A DNA stretch of 47,163 nt from Clostridia bacterium (GCA_017484085.1 JAFUTW010000028.1:1-47163), one strand, 5' to 3'. Positions 6,580-15,399 are shown, counted from the first letter of the stretch. Notes: generated by a model not told the origin, from the sequence alone. Numbers and translations are program-made.

Positions 6580-7708
6580 GTACATCCTGAGGGCCGACCG
6601 CCGCTGGAACTTCAAGGGCGGGGCGACGCGCAGCGGGAAGACCTGGCTGGACGTGCACTACGTGATCCCCTCGCGCATACGGGGCCGCGCGGGGGAGCCG
6701 GGGCTGACCCTGCTGCTGGGCGTCTCCCGGGGGACGCTGGAGCGCAACGTGCTGGGCCCCATGCGCGCGCTGTACGGGGAGGAACTGGTGGGGTACGCCG
6801 CTTCGGGCGGGCGGCTGCGCCTCTTCGGCGAGGACTGTTTCGCGCTGGGCGCGGGCCGGGCGTGCGCCGTATCGGGGCTGCGCGGCGCTTCCGTCAAGTA
6901 CGCCTACGGGGACGAGGTGGCCGACTGGCAGCCGCAGGTGTTCGAACTGCTGAAGAGCAGGCTGGACGGGGCCTCCTCCTGCTTTGACGGGACCTATAAC
7001 CCGCAGGGGAAGACCCACTGGCTCTACCGGTTTTTGACGGGCGGCGCGGACGTGTATTCGCAGCAGTACGGCATCGCGGATAACCCGTTCCTGCCGCCCG
7101 CCTTCGTGGAGCAGCTGAAGCGGGAATACCGGGGCACGGTGTACTACGACCGCTATATCCTGGGCAGGTGGAAGAGCGCGGAAGGCACGCTCTTTGCCTC
7201 GGAGCCGCCCGTGACCGGGGACGCCTCGCTGCTGCGGGGCGGCGTGGCGCACGTGGACGCGGCATACGGGGGCGGGGATTCGACGGCGCTGACCCTGGGA
7301 CGTCGGACGGGTGACGGCATCGTGCTCTACGGCAGGCTGTGGGAAGGGCACGCGGATACGGCGCTTTCCGCCATCGCAGCCGAGTGCCTGCGCTTTGCCT
7401 GCGCGCCGGTGTACTGCGAGACCAACGCGGACAAGGGGTATCTCGCAAGGGAGCTGCGGCGGCTGGGGGTGCCCGTGCGGCCGTACGCGGAAAGGGAAAA
7501 CAAGTTCCTCAAGATCAGCACGTTCCTGCGCAAGTGGTGGCCTTGTATCCGCTTCCTTTCGGGGACGGACCGGGCGTACATCGACGAGATCCTGGATTAC
7601 ACGGACGCGGCGGCGCACGACGACGCGCCGGACAGCGCGGCCTGCGTCTGCCGCATCCTGGACGGGCGGGGGAACGAGGGATACCGCAGCCCCTTTGAGG
7701 CGCTGTGA
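6554..7708 (+). CDS. phage terminase large subunit
   Basis: 384 residues. ATPase domain with Walker A GGATRSGKT (residues 22-30) and a Walker-B-like 'YAYGDEVADW'; C-terminal RNase H-fold nuclease with 'HVDAAYGGGDSTAL' supplying the first metal-binding Asp, and later acidic residues in 'YCETNADKG' and near 'DAAAHDDAPDSAA'. This is the PBSX-type DNA packaging motor that drives DNA into proheads through the portal and cuts the concatemer. Length and motifs look complete, so the gene appears functional despite the reduced cassette. Confidence 0.9.
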   Translation: MQLTEKQSEYILRADRRWNFKGGATRSGKTWLDVHYVIPSRIRGRAGEPGLTLLLGVSRGTLERNVLGPMRALYGEELVGYAASGGRLRLFGEDCFALGAGRACAVSGLRGASVKYAYGDEVADWQPQVFELLKSRLDGASSCFDGTYNPQGKTHWLYRFLTGGADVYSQQYGIADNPFLPPAFVEQLKREYRGTVYYDRYILGRWKSAEGTLFASEPPVTGDASLLRGGVAHVDAAYGGGDSTALTLGRRTGDGIVLYGRLWEGHADTALSAIAAECLRFACAPVYCETNADKGYLARELRRLGVPVRPYAERENKFLKISTFLRKWWPCIRFLSGTDRAYIDEILDYTDAAAHDDAPDSAACVCRILDGRGNEGYRSPFEAL

Positions 7709-7776
7709 GGCGGAAGGCTGTCCGCGCGTGTCCGTTTGCGCGGGGTAAACTGTGGAGCGTCGGTGAGGGAAAGGGG

Positions 7777-9105
7777 GTGAAAACCATACTGACGTATCAG
7801 GATTTTCTGGAGGAACGGGACAGGGCCGGCTTTCTCCGGCGGCTGATCGCGGAGCACGAAGCGGACGCGATGGTGAAGACGGCGCGCACCGCGGATCTCT
7901 ACGACCGGCAGCGCAACCGCACCATCTGCGAGAGCGTGCGAAGGATCTACACGCTCGCCGGCATGCCGGTGAAGGACCCGACGGCGGGCAGCCAGCGCAT
8001 CGCCAGCAACTTCTTCAGCCGCCTCAACACGCAGCGGGCGGCGTACCTGCTGGGCAACGGTGCGGGGTTCACGGATCCGGAGACGAAGGCGCGCCTGGGC
8101 GCGGACTTCGATACGCGCCTCATGCAGGCCGGGCGGCTCGCGCTCATCCACGGCGTGTCCTTCCTCTTCTTCAACGTGGACAGGGTGCATGTCTTCCCGC
8201 TGACGGAATTCGCCCCGCTGTGGGACGAGGAGACGGGGCGGCTGCGCGCCGGCCTGCGGTACTGGCAGCTTGCGGCGGACAAGCCCCTGTGCGCGGTGCT
8301 CTACGAGGAGGAAGGGTACACGCACTGCCGATGGGAAAAGGGCGGGGCGCAGCTTGCATCAAGGCAGCCTTACCGGACGCGGGTGCTCACCGTGCCGGCG
8401 GAGGAGGGGAGCGAGGTCCTCGGCGGGGAGAACTACGGCGCGCTGCCCGTCGTGCCGCTGTGGGGCAGCCGGCTGCACCAGTCCACGCTGGTGGGGATGC
8501 GGCAGGCGATCGACAGCTACGATCTCATCCGCAGCGGGCTGGCGAACGACCTGAACGACTGCGCGGAGATCTACTGGCTGCTGGAGAACTACGGCGGCAT
8601 GACGGACGCGGAGCTCTCGCGCTTCCGCGACCGGCTGAAGCTCATGCACATCGCCGCGCTGGATACGGGCGGCGAAGGGCGCGTGACGCCCTACACGCAG
8701 GAGATCCCGCACGCGGCGCGGCAGGCGTACCTTGCGATGCTGCGCGCGGGGATCTACGAGGACTTCGGCGCGCTGGATGTGTCGGCGCTCTCTGCCGGGA
8801 CCAGGACGGCGACGGAGATCCAGGCGGCGTACCAGCCGCTGGACGAGCAGGCGGACGACTTCGAGTACCAGGTGATCGAGTGCGTGCAGCAGCTGCTTTC
8901 GCTGCTGGGCATTTGCGATACGCCGCTGTTTACGCGCAACCGCATCGCGAACCAGATGGAGCAGGTGCGCACGGTGATGCTGGAGGCGCCCGTGCTGGAC
9001 AGGCAGACGCTGCTTTGCAAGCTGCCGAACCTGACGCCCGAGGAGGTGCGGGCGGTGCTCGAGCGTACGGGCGAAGAGAAGAAAAAGGAGGAGCGACATG
9101 GATAA
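7777..9105 (+). CDS. phage portal protein (SPP1 gp6-like)
   Basis: About 442 residues from GTG at 7777. The N-terminal 'RQRNRTICESVRRIYTLAGMPVKDPTAGSQ' region, the 'NFFSRLNTQRAAYLLGNG' segment and the 'QAIDSYDLIRSGLANDLND' and 'DVSALSAGTRTATEIQAAY' helices are typical of SPP1-type portals, which form the dodecameric DNA channel at one capsid vertex. The start is uncertain: GTG 7777 overlaps the best ribosome binding sequence (AAAGGGGGTGA), which is better spaced for ATA at 7786. The frame also opens upstream to 7705, but without portal-like sequence. The C-terminus overlaps the scaffold start by 8 bases. Confidence 0.85.
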   Translation: MKTILTYQDFLEERDRAGFLRRLIAEHEADAMVKTARTADLYDRQRNRTICESVRRIYTLAGMPVKDPTAGSQRIASNFFSRLNTQRAAYLLGNGAGFTDPETKARLGADFDTRLMQAGRLALIHGVSFLFFNVDRVHVFPLTEFAPLWDEETGRLRAGLRYWQLAADKPLCAVLYEEEGYTHCRWEKGGAQLASRQPYRTRVLTVPAEEGSEVLGGENYGALPVVPLWGSRLHQSTLVGMRQAIDSYDLIRSGLANDLNDCAEIYWLLENYGGMTDAELSRFRDRLKLMHIAALDTGGEGRVTPYTQEIPHAARQAYLAMLRAGIYEDFGALDVSALSAGTRTATEIQAAYQPLDEQADDFEYQVIECVQQLLSLLGICDTPLFTRNRIANQMEQVRTVMLEAPVLDRQTLLCKLPNLTPEEVRAVLERTGEEKKKEERHG

Positions 9106-9547
9106 GACAAACGGTGCGGCGGAAGCCGCAGAGATGAGGGACGGACAGGCGGAGATCCGCCGCCTGCGCGAGGAAGCGGAAGCAGCCAGGCGGGAAGCCG
9201 CGGCGGACCGCAGGCGGCTGAAGGAGAGGCTGTACCGGGAGCTGCTGCGGGAAACCGGCGTCGCGGAGAAGCGGATGGACGCCATCCTGCGGGTGACCGA
9301 CCTGGACGCATTCGGCCTTGAGGACGGCACGCTGACAGAGCGCGCAGGGCTGGCTGAGGCGATCCGCCGGGAATGGGCGGATTTCATCGCGGTGAAGGAG
9401 ACGCGCGGCGCGAAGGTGGAGACGCCCCCGCAGGCACAGGGCCCTGTATTGACGCGCGCCCAGATCGCGGCGATCCGCGACGGGGGCGAGCGCCGCAAGG
9501 CGATCGCGGAGAACGCGGCGCTGTTCGGACTGGAAACAATGAATTGA
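9098..9547 (+). CDS. phage scaffolding protein (GP20-like)
   Basis: 149 residues, ATG after AAAAAGGAGG. Residues about 10-60 form a charged Ala/Arg/Glu coiled coil, followed by a globular-looking part and 'TRAQIAAIRDGGERRKAIAENAALF', which matches the C-terminal helix-turn-helix-like segment of phage scaffolds that binds the capsid protein. It lies directly before the capsid gene, as in most tailed phages. Scaffolds guide procapsid assembly and then leave. Confidence 0.75.
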   Translation: MDKTNGAAEAAEMRDGQAEIRRLREEAEAARREAAADRRRLKERLYRELLRETGVAEKRMDAILRVTDLDAFGLEDGTLTERAGLAEAIRREWADFIAVKETRGAKVETPPQAQGPVLTRAQIAAIRDGGERRKAIAENAALFGLETMN

Positions 9548-9560
9548 GAGGAGACAGATT

Positions 9561-10424
9561 ATGGCAGAAAACAATCTCATTCACAAGAGCGACCTGGCGC
9601 GGGTGCGCGAGGTGGACTTTACCCTGCAGTTTACCGAGAGCCTGAAGAAGCTCTGTGAGGCGCTGGGCGTGACGCGCAAAATCCCAAAGCAGGCGGGCGC
9701 GGCGCTGAGAACCTACCGGGCGACGGGCAGCCTTTCCCAGGGCGATGTGGGGGAGGGGGAGACCATCCCGCTGTCCAAATACGCGGTGGAGGCCGAGACC
9801 TACGGCGAGATCGCGCTGGGCAAGTGGCGCAAGGCGACCAGCGCGGAGGCGATCATCGACAGGGGTTTTGACCAGGCGGTGGGGATGACGACCGACCGGA
9901 TGCTGCGCGACGTGCAGCGGAAGGTGCGCGGCGACTTCTTCACCTTCCTCGCCACGGGGACGGCGAAGGCCTCCGGCGCGGGGCTTCAGGCGGCGCTGGC
10001 CAACGGCTGGGGCACGCTGCAGACCCTGTTTGAAGACGACGAGATCGAGACGGTGTACTTTCTGAACCCGATGGATGCAGCGGCGTACATGGGCACGGCG
10101 CAGATCAGCACGCAGACGGCGTTCGGCATGACGTACATCGAGAGCTTCCTCGGGCTGGGCACGGTGTTCCTCTCGACCGCGGTGCCTATGGGGACGTATT
10201 ACGCGACGGCGAAAGACAACATCGTGCTCTACTACGTCCCCGTGGGCGGTGCGGACCTGGGAGAGGCCTTCCGCTTTACATCGGACGAGACCGGCCTCAT
10301 CGGCGTGCATGAAGAGCCCAATTACGAGAACATGACGGCGAGCGACACGGTGGTCTGCGGGCTCACGCTGCTGGCCGAGCGGCCGGACGGCATCGTCGTG
10401 GGCACGATCGGGGCGGAAGGATGA
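9561..10424 (+). CDS. phage major capsid protein
   Basis: 287 residues, ATG after GAGGAGA. The pattern (N-terminal 'LARVREVDFTLQFTESLKKLCEALGV', a 'GEGETIPLSKY' loop, a long helix with 'MTTDRMLRDVQRKVRGDFFTFLATGT', then 'YFLNPMDAAAYMG' and 'LGLGTVFLSTAVPMGTYYATAKDNI') corresponds to the HK97-fold capsid family seen in Clostridia phages with GP20-type scaffolds. Position after scaffold and portal supports it. Its stop overlaps the next start (ATGA), and the next gene is a tail-tip gene instead of the connector and tail-tube genes normally found here. Confidence 0.8.
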   Translation: MAENNLIHKSDLARVREVDFTLQFTESLKKLCEALGVTRKIPKQAGAALRTYRATGSLSQGDVGEGETIPLSKYAVEAETYGEIALGKWRKATSAEAIIDRGFDQAVGMTTDRMLRDVQRKVRGDFFTFLATGTAKASGAGLQAALANGWGTLQTLFEDDEIETVYFLNPMDAAAYMGTAQISTQTAFGMTYIESFLGLGTVFLSTAVPMGTYYATAKDNIVLYYVPVGGADLGEAFRFTSDETGLIGVHEEPNYENMTASDTVVCGLTLLAERPDGIVVGTIGAEG

Positions 10425-11191
10425 AGAGCCTCTGCGGCGCGTGGCTGAACGGCCTGGGCCTGCAGGACATCGATTCTGCGCTGCTTTTGACGGAGATCAT
10501 CCATCTTCCGGCGGCGATCCGCTGCCGGGAGGTGTCCCTGCCCGGCGGGCCTCTGCTTACGCTGCAGCGGGAGACGCGCCCTGCGCGCGTCCTCCTCCGC
10601 TTCGCGGCGCACGAGGAGGAACCAGTCCGGCGCGGGCAGCTGCTGGAACGCGCGGCGGCCTGGGCGCTTCAGGGCGGCAGGCTGACCGTCTCGGACAGAC
10701 CGGGGCAGGCGCTGCGGGTCCGCTGCACGGAGCTGCCGGAGCACTCCACCCTGCACTGGACGAAGGAAATGACCCTTGCCTTTGAAGGGCGGCCGTATCC
10801 GCTGTGGCGGGATGTACGGCCGCAGGCGGCGGAGATGACAGGGAGAAGCGGCAGCGCGGAGGTTTGGGTGCCGGGCTGCGGCGTATCTCCGGTGTCGGTG
10901 ACGCTGCAGGCGAAGGAGCGACTGACGGCGGTGAGGCTTGCGGCCGGAGACAGCTTTATTGAGCTTTCGGGGCTTGCGCTGGCCAAAGGGGAGCGGCTGT
11001 GGCTGGGCGAGGCGGAGGAGACGGGCCTCTTTGAGATCCGCAGGGGGCAGACGGGAGGATCACTGCTGACAAAGCGGACGCCGCCGAGCAGTGATGCGCT
11101 GTGCCTGCCGGCGGGGCGCCGGGGGAGCCTGTCGTATTCGGCGGATGCGGCTGCAGACGTGCTCTTTGAGGTTTGGGGGGTGCATCCGTGA
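10421..11191 (+). CDS. distal tail (Dit)-like protein
   Basis: 256 residues, start overlapping the capsid stop. The order 'LNGLGLQDIDSALLLTEIIHLPAA.RCREVSLPGG' followed by alternating beta-rich segments and 'EMTLAFEGRPYPLWRDV' resembles the N-terminal ring domain of distal tail proteins, and the second half is beta-rich ('ISPVSVTLQAKERL'-type repeats), fitting a galectin-like domain. Dit forms the hub joining tail tube and receptor-binding proteins. The assignment is by pattern and by its place ahead of the Tal-like gene; direct translational coupling to the capsid gene is unusual. Confidence 0.55.
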   Translation: MKSLCGAWLNGLGLQDIDSALLLTEIIHLPAAIRCREVSLPGGPLLTLQRETRPARVLLRFAAHEEEPVRRGQLLERAAAWALQGGRLTVSDRPGQALRVRCTELPEHSTLHWTKEMTLAFEGRPYPLWRDVRPQAAEMTGRSGSAEVWVPGCGVSPVSVTLQAKERLTAVRLAAGDSFIELSGLALAKGERLWLGEAEETGLFEIRRGQTGGSLLTKRTPPSSDALCLPAGRRGSLSYSADAAADVLFEVWGVHP

Positions 11192-12831
11192 CAGAGAGAA
11201 GAACGGCGGTTGTAATAAGAACCGAAACAGGCGAGCGCCTTCCGGTCCTCTCGCTGGAGCTTTCCCTGTCCCTTTCGGGGCCGGCCGAGGCTGTTCTCGT
11301 GCTCGCCCCGGGCTGTGCGGCGGAAACGGGGGAATGGCTGCGCCTGGAGGGCAAAGGCGCAGGCACGTACCGCGTGGAGCGCACGCAGCTGGACAGCGAT
11401 ACGGGCATCCGCACCGCGTGGCTGCGGCACGGGCTTTCCATACTGGCGGACACCGTCCTGCCTGCGGAGGAGGAAACGCTGGAAGGACCTTTTGAAGATG
11501 TGCTGCGCCGCCTGCTGTCCTTCCAGACGCCGGCGGAAGGCGCGCCGCGCTGGCAGGCGGGCGAGATCCGGGTGGCGGAGACGGTGGCCCTGCAGCCGGC
11601 GGGGCGCAGCATCCTGGAGCTGCTGTTTGCGCTTCTTCGGGAGTTCCCCGGCTTTCTGCCGGAATGCGACCAGCAGACGGCGCCGTGGACGCTGCACATC
11701 CGGGAGCCTGAAGCGGAGAGCTTAACGGAGGCCAGACTGTCGCGGAACCTTCTCGGCGCGAAAATCACCTATGACGCATCGGATGTCTGCACGCGCGTGC
11801 TGTCGGACCTGCTGCCGGACGGGCATCTGGACGGGAAAGGAGCGGCGCGCCTGGGCATCATCAGCAGGGAGATCTCCCTTCCGCAGGACGCATCCGAAGC
11901 GGCGGCACGGGCTGCGGCGCAGCGCTGCCTCGACAGCCATGCGGGGCCGGCGCTGACCGTGATGATGGACGCGCTGGCGCTGGAAGAGGTGACCGGCGAA
12001 CCCGCGGACCGCTTCCGCCTGGGCGGGCGGGTGCGCCTGGCCCTGCCGCAGCTGGGGCTGTCGGTGGAGGAACGTGTCACGGCGCTGCGCTTTCCGGACG
12101 TTATATCTGAACCGGAGCAGGCGGAGGTCACGCTGTCGAACAGGCCGGGAGACGATGAAGGCGGCCTGCAGCGGCTGCGGCGGGAGAGCTTTGAGGCCCT
12201 TTTACAGGGGAGGCAGGCAGAGCGGCGCGCCAGAGCGAATGCAAAGCGCATCAGCCGGAATGAGGAGGTTATCCGCCTGAAGGCCGAAAAGGCGGAGATG
12301 GACGACACGCGCCGGCGCATGAGCGCGGCAGGCATCAGCGTGGACGGCGCGATCGCGCAGGTCAGGCTGATGGCGTCGCAGCAGACGGTGGACGCGCTGA
12401 CGGAGCGCGTGGAAACGGCAGAGGCCGCGATCGAGGTGAACGCGGGGGAGATCGAGTTGCGGGTGGAAAGAGACGGCATCATCTCCGCCATCAACCAAAC
12501 GGCGGAATCCATCCGGATCGCCGCGCGGCGCATCGAGCTTTCCGGCTATACGACGCTGGACCAGCTGAACGCGGCTTTTTCCGGCGGGCGCAGCATGGTG
12601 GCAGAGGACCTGGAGGTGACGGATCACCTCTACGTTCAGGATTCGGGCATCACTCTCGGCGCCTCCTGGCAGAGCGTGCAGGTGGTGACGGGCATCAGCC
12701 CCAGCTATACCGCGGCGCAGACCTGGGCGCTGACAGACGCTTCGGAGAGCGGGATCACCGGCCACTTCCGCGGCAGGTTCGTAAACGGCGTGACGCCGGA
12801 AACGACGACGATCTATTACCTGGGGAGGTAG
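11188..12831 (+). CDS. tail-tip/tail-associated protein (Tal-like)
   Basis: 547 residues from GTG at 11188, overlapping the previous stop; GGGGGGTG upstream serves as ribosome binding site. The N-terminal 350 residues are beta-rich and resemble the gp27-like hub of siphophage tail-tip proteins ('TRVLSDLLPDGHLDGKGAARLG', 'RVRLALPQLGLSVEERVTAL'). Then follows a charged coiled coil (about 355-460) with 'TVDALTERVETAEAAIEVNAGEI', and a C-terminal segment 'LNAAFSGG.SM..EDLEVTDHLYV' of the kind found before receptor-binding parts. It would sit at the end of the tail below Dit. Confidence 0.65.
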   Translation: MTERRTAVVIRTETGERLPVLSLELSLSLSGPAEAVLVLAPGCAAETGEWLRLEGKGAGTYRVERTQLDSDTGIRTAWLRHGLSILADTVLPAEEETLEGPFEDVLRRLLSFQTPAEGAPRWQAGEIRVAETVALQPAGRSILELLFALLREFPGFLPECDQQTAPWTLHIREPEAESLTEARLSRNLLGAKITYDASDVCTRVLSDLLPDGHLDGKGAARLGIISREISLPQDASEAAARAAAQRCLDSHAGPALTVMMDALALEEVTGEPADRFRLGGRVRLALPQLGLSVEERVTALRFPDVISEPEQAEVTLSNRPGDDEGGLQRLRRESFEALLQGRQAERRARANAKRISRNEEVIRLKAEKAEMDDTRRRMSAAGISVDGAIAQVRLMASQQTVDALTERVETAEAAIEVNAGEIELRVERDGIISAINQTAESIRIAARRIELSGYTTLDQLNAAFSGGRSMVAEDLEVTDHLYVQDSGITLGASWQSVQVVTGISPSYTAAQTWALTDASESGITGHFRGRFVNGVTPETTTIYYLGR

Positions 12832-12835
12832 GTGC

Positions 12836-13039
12836 ATGACGCGGATGAAGGACGGCCTGTTTGACGCCTGCGGGCTGATCGAAAACCTAAAGGCGATCCT
12901 CGGCGACATCCAGGTGAAGGGCCTGCCCAACCTGCAGAAGATGCTGCTGGTGGCGCAGGGGCTGGATGCGCTGCGGGAAGGACTGAGAAAGGAGGAGGGA
13001 CATGACGAGGATCATCCTGCCGGGCGGCAGGACCTTTAA
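12836..13039 (+). CDS. small phage protein of unknown function
   Basis: 67 residues, ATG after GGGGAGGTAGG. Helical, with 'LIENLKAILGDIQVKGLPNLQKMLLVAQGLDALREGL'. No family recognised. It overlaps the next gene by 38 bases and lies in the tail-tip region, so a small structural or assembly role is possible. Confidence 0.6.
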   Translation: MTRMKDGLFDACGLIENLKAILGDIQVKGLPNLQKMLLVAQGLDALREGLRKEEGHDEDHPAGRQDL

Positions 13040-13286
13040 GGCCCTGTGGGCGGCGGATCTGCCGGGGACGGAGCGCTGGTGCGCCGCCCTTACGGCGGAC
13101 TGCGGCTTTGCCGAGGCGGCAGCCGGTTTTGAAGGCGCGGACGTGATCGTGACGGAGAATGCGGAGACCGGGCGCTGCGTCCATGAGGGGTATACGAGGC
13201 TGCTGAGCCTGCGGCGGACAAAAGAAGGGCTCGTCATCATGCTGGGCAGACAAAAGGAGGGAGAAGCATCGGCATTTCACAGCTGA
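13002..13286 (+). CDS. small phage protein of unknown function
   Basis: 94 residues, ATG after AAAGGAGGAGGGAC. Mixed alpha/beta, beginning 'TRIILPGGRTFKALWAADL' and containing 'DVIVTENAETGRC'. No family recognised. Its end overlaps the start region of the following BppU-like gene, whose ribosome binding site lies within its last codons. Confidence 0.6.
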   Translation: MTRIILPGGRTFKALWAADLPGTERWCAALTADCGFAEAAAGFEGADVIVTENAETGRCVHEGYTRLLSLRRTKEGLVIMLGRQKEGEASAFHS

Positions 13287-14494
13287 TCCGCAGCACGTGC
13301 GACCTTGCTGAGGGCGTCCGGCGCACGCATCTGGGCAGCCTGTTTGCGGAAAGCGACGCCGGCGCGCACACCTTTGAGGTCACCGTCAGCCGGGACGGGG
13401 AAAAGGTGAGCCTGGACAAGGCGTCCGTTACGGCCTGGATGATCCGCTCGGACGAGAGCACCGTCACCCTGCAGGGGACGGCGGAAGGCTCCGTGGCGCG
13501 CATCCGTCTGGCGGCGGCCTGTTACCGCTGTGAGGGCCGCTTTTCGCTGATCATCAAGGCGGTAACGCCAGAGGAGACGGCCGCGCTCTTCTGGGGCGAA
13601 GGGACGGTGACGCGCACTTCGACGCAGACGATGGTCGATCCCGAGCACATCGTGCCGGATCTCCCGCAGCTGCTGCGGCAGATCGCCGTTATGGAAGCGG
13701 CCACGGCGGCCGGCAGCGCAGCGGCGGAAGCGGCGGAGACCGCCGCGGAGGGAGCGCAGAGAGCGGCTGCAGATGCAAACGGGGCGGCAGACCGGGCAAA
13801 GAGCGGCGCACAGGCCGCCGAGCGGGCGGCGCAGCAGGTGACGGACGCACTGATCCCGGAAATAGCCATCGGCACGGTGGAGACGCTGGAGGCGGGCGAA
13901 GCGGCAAGCGCCGCGATCACGGGGACGCTGAAGCGCCCGCTGCTGAACCTCGGCATCCCGAAGGGAAGGGACGGCGCCGACGGCGGCGCATCCACCGCAC
14001 TGCCGACGGCCAGCCGGGAGGAAAAGGGCTGTGTCAGGGTCGGCGACGGGCTGACGATCCACGACGCGGTGCTCTCCGTACCCGTAATGCGCGCGCCCGG
14101 GGTGGACGACGAGTTCGGCGCATATAACGGTTACCGCGGCCTGGTGCCAGACCCCGCCTATGCGGACAGGGAGAAGTTCCTGCGGGGTGACGGCACCTGG
14201 CAGACACCGGCCGCGCCGGGGGACCTGTGGCAGCTGCGCACCAAGAGCGCGGTGACAGACACAGGGATCGCCGCAGGATCGGAAGGAACGCTGACGGCCG
14301 CTGCAGACGTTCTGGAAGGCTATACGCCGGCGGGCGTCGTGAGCTATCAGCTGATGGGGACGGGCGCAAGCTGGTGCACGGTATACCGTGTGAGCTTCGG
14401 CAGCGGCACGGTCAGCGTCGGCATCCGCAACCAGCACGGGAGCAAGACGTTTTCACCCTCGTGCAGCGTGGGGATTCTGTATTTGAGGGAATGA
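13268..14494 (+). CDS. BppU-like baseplate/receptor-binding protein with apparent ATC start
   Basis: About 408 residues if read from ATC at 13268. The first standard start in this frame is GTG at 13406, 46 codons later, inside the conserved domain. AAAGGAGG lies 7 bases before the ATC, and the residues from there ('ISQLIRSTCDLAEGVRRTHLGSLF') read as the normal beginning of the family. Residues about 1-115 form the BppU N-terminal-like beta domain that attaches to the tail tip ('TFEVTVSRDGEKVSLDKASVTAWMI', 'GRFSLIIKAV'); about 145-200 is an Ala-rich coiled coil; then a short 'GIPKGRDGADG' collagen-like turn and a C-terminal beta region that probably contacts the host surface. Confidence 0.65.
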   Translation: MGISQLIRSTCDLAEGVRRTHLGSLFAESDAGAHTFEVTVSRDGEKVSLDKASVTAWMIRSDESTVTLQGTAEGSVARIRLAAACYRCEGRFSLIIKAVTPEETAALFWGEGTVTRTSTQTMVDPEHIVPDLPQLLRQIAVMEAATAAGSAAAEAAETAAEGAQRAAADANGAADRAKSGAQAAERAAQQVTDALIPEIAIGTVETLEAGEAASAAITGTLKRPLLNLGIPKGRDGADGGASTALPTASREEKGCVRVGDGLTIHDAVLSVPVMRAPGVDDEFGAYNGYRGLVPDPAYADREKFLRGDGTWQTPAAPGDLWQLRTKSAVTDTGIAAGSEGTLTAAADVLEGYTPAGVVSYQLMGTGASWCTVYRVSFGSGTVSVGIRNQHGSKTFSPSCSVGILYLRE

Positions 14495-14496
14495 AA

Positions 14497-14549
14497 CCCT
14501 ACCACCGTTGGCTGCGTCAACGGTCCCCCTCCCCTTTCAGGGGAGGCAA
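14497..14549 (+). repeat. palindromic repeat element, copy 1
   Basis: 53 bases starting CCCTACCACCGTTGG, with two hairpins (CCGTTG..CAACGG and CTCCCCTTTCAGGGGAG). An inverted copy with four or so differences lies at 15400-15452. It starts 2 bases after the BppU-like stop. Confidence 0.8.
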
Positions 14550-14722
14550 GGGATGCACAAAGAAGCTTCTTGCGCTCCTCTTGCCTTCTCCTTTAGGACT
14601 GATCCCGTTCTGTAAGAACGAGGATGCTTTCCCGGCGAGGGAGAAGGCGGCACGGCGACAGCCGTGACGGATGAGGTAATCAGAGAGCAAAAAGATTTGA
14701 ACCATCAAAGGAGGCAAACACG
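14550..14722. other. palindrome-rich spacer before the NlpC/P60 gene
   Basis: No gene. Contains GCCTTCTCC (about 14583) paired with GGAGAAGGC (about 14640) and the small hairpin CACGGC-GACA-GCCGTG (about 14651-14666), then AAAGGAGG (14707-14714) for the next gene. It looks like several short palindromic modules inserted side by side. Confidence 0.6.
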
Positions 14723-15172
14723 ATCGCAATACGCACGAGGGACGCTGTTGCCGCGGCCCGCAGGCTGACCGGAACGCCGTACGGCAGCGGCAGGGGCGAG
14801 CTGGACTGCATCAACCTGATCAAGAGGATCATCCGGCGGGCGCTGGGCGGCAAAAAGAACTATACGACGGCCGGTACGGCGGCGCTTTGGGCATCCGCCG
14901 AAGCCTGCGGCAAATACAGGGACCTGACCTGGACGCAGATCGGCCTTGAGGGCGCGGCACCGGGGATGCTGGTCTTCAAGGGCGCGCCGAAGGGCTATGC
15001 CGGAGAGCCGCACCACGTCGGGCTTGTCGCAGAGAAAAACGGAAAGACGACCGTGATCCACGCATCAAGCCGGCAGGGCATCGTGACGGAGGATGAGCTG
15101 CGGGCAAAAGACGGTTGGACGCTGCTGGCCATCCACCGGATGATCCGGGCGCAGCGGAAGGGGGCGGAGTGA
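14723..15172 (+). CDS. NlpC/P60-family cell-wall hydrolase with apparent ATC (or ACG) start
   Basis: 149 residues from ATC at 14723. The catalytic Cys is in 'GELDCINLIKRI' and the His in 'GEPHHVGLVAEK', with a third polar residue in 'VIHASSRQG'; together these are the Cys-His-His/Asn triad of NlpC/P60 peptidases that cut peptidoglycan cross-links. The first standard start in the frame is ATG at 14966, after the catalytic Cys, so it cannot be the real one. AAAGGAGG lies 8 bases before the ATC; ACG at 14720 is also in frame. The gene precedes the XhlA-like and holin genes and is probably the cassette endolysin, or a tail-tip hydrolase. Confidence 0.7.
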   Translation: MAIRTRDAVAAARRLTGTPYGSGRGELDCINLIKRIIRRALGGKKNYTTAGTAALWASAEACGKYRDLTWTQIGLEGAAPGMLVFKGAPKGYAGEPHHVGLVAEKNGKTTVIHASSRQGIVTEDELRAKDGWTLLAIHRMIRAQRKGAE

Positions 15173-15173
15173 T

Positions 15174-15389
15174 ACGGACAGGGAACTCCTTATCGCAGTG
15201 CTGTCGCTGTGCGGTACGGTGACGGGCAGCGTCGCCGGCATCGTCGCCGGCAGCAGGATCGTCTCTTACCGGCTGCAGCAGCTGGAGAAGAAGGTGGAAC
15301 GGCACAACAGCGTGATTGAACGAACGTATGCGCTGGAAGGGCGCATGCTGGAGGCAGAGCATGACATCCGGGAACTGAAGGGAAGGTGA
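15174..15389 (+). CDS. XhlA-like small membrane protein with apparent ACG start
   Basis: 71 residues if read from ACG at 15174 (then D-R-E-L-L-I-A-V-L-S-L), 63 from GTG at 15198. The longer form restores the usual beginning of this family. AAGGGGG lies 9 bases before the ACG, and the ACG starts 1 base after the NlpC stop. Residues about 4-28 form a membrane helix with 'GTVTGSVAGIVAG'; the remainder is a basic/acidic coiled coil 'LQQLEKKVERHNSVIERTYALE'. XhlA-type proteins assist holins in phage lysis. The nearby holin gene supports this. Confidence 0.6.
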   Translation, partial: TDRELLIAVLSLCGTVTGSVAGIVAGSRIVSYRLQQLEKKVERHNSVIERTYALEGRMLEAEHDIRELKGR

Positions 15390-15399
15390 CGAGCAGCAG

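Noticed and set aside
6329-7618. Long minus-strand frame opposite the terminase genes
   Set aside because: Arg/Pro/Ala-rich, no ribosome binding site, antisense to a clear terminase; an artefact of GC-rich codon use.
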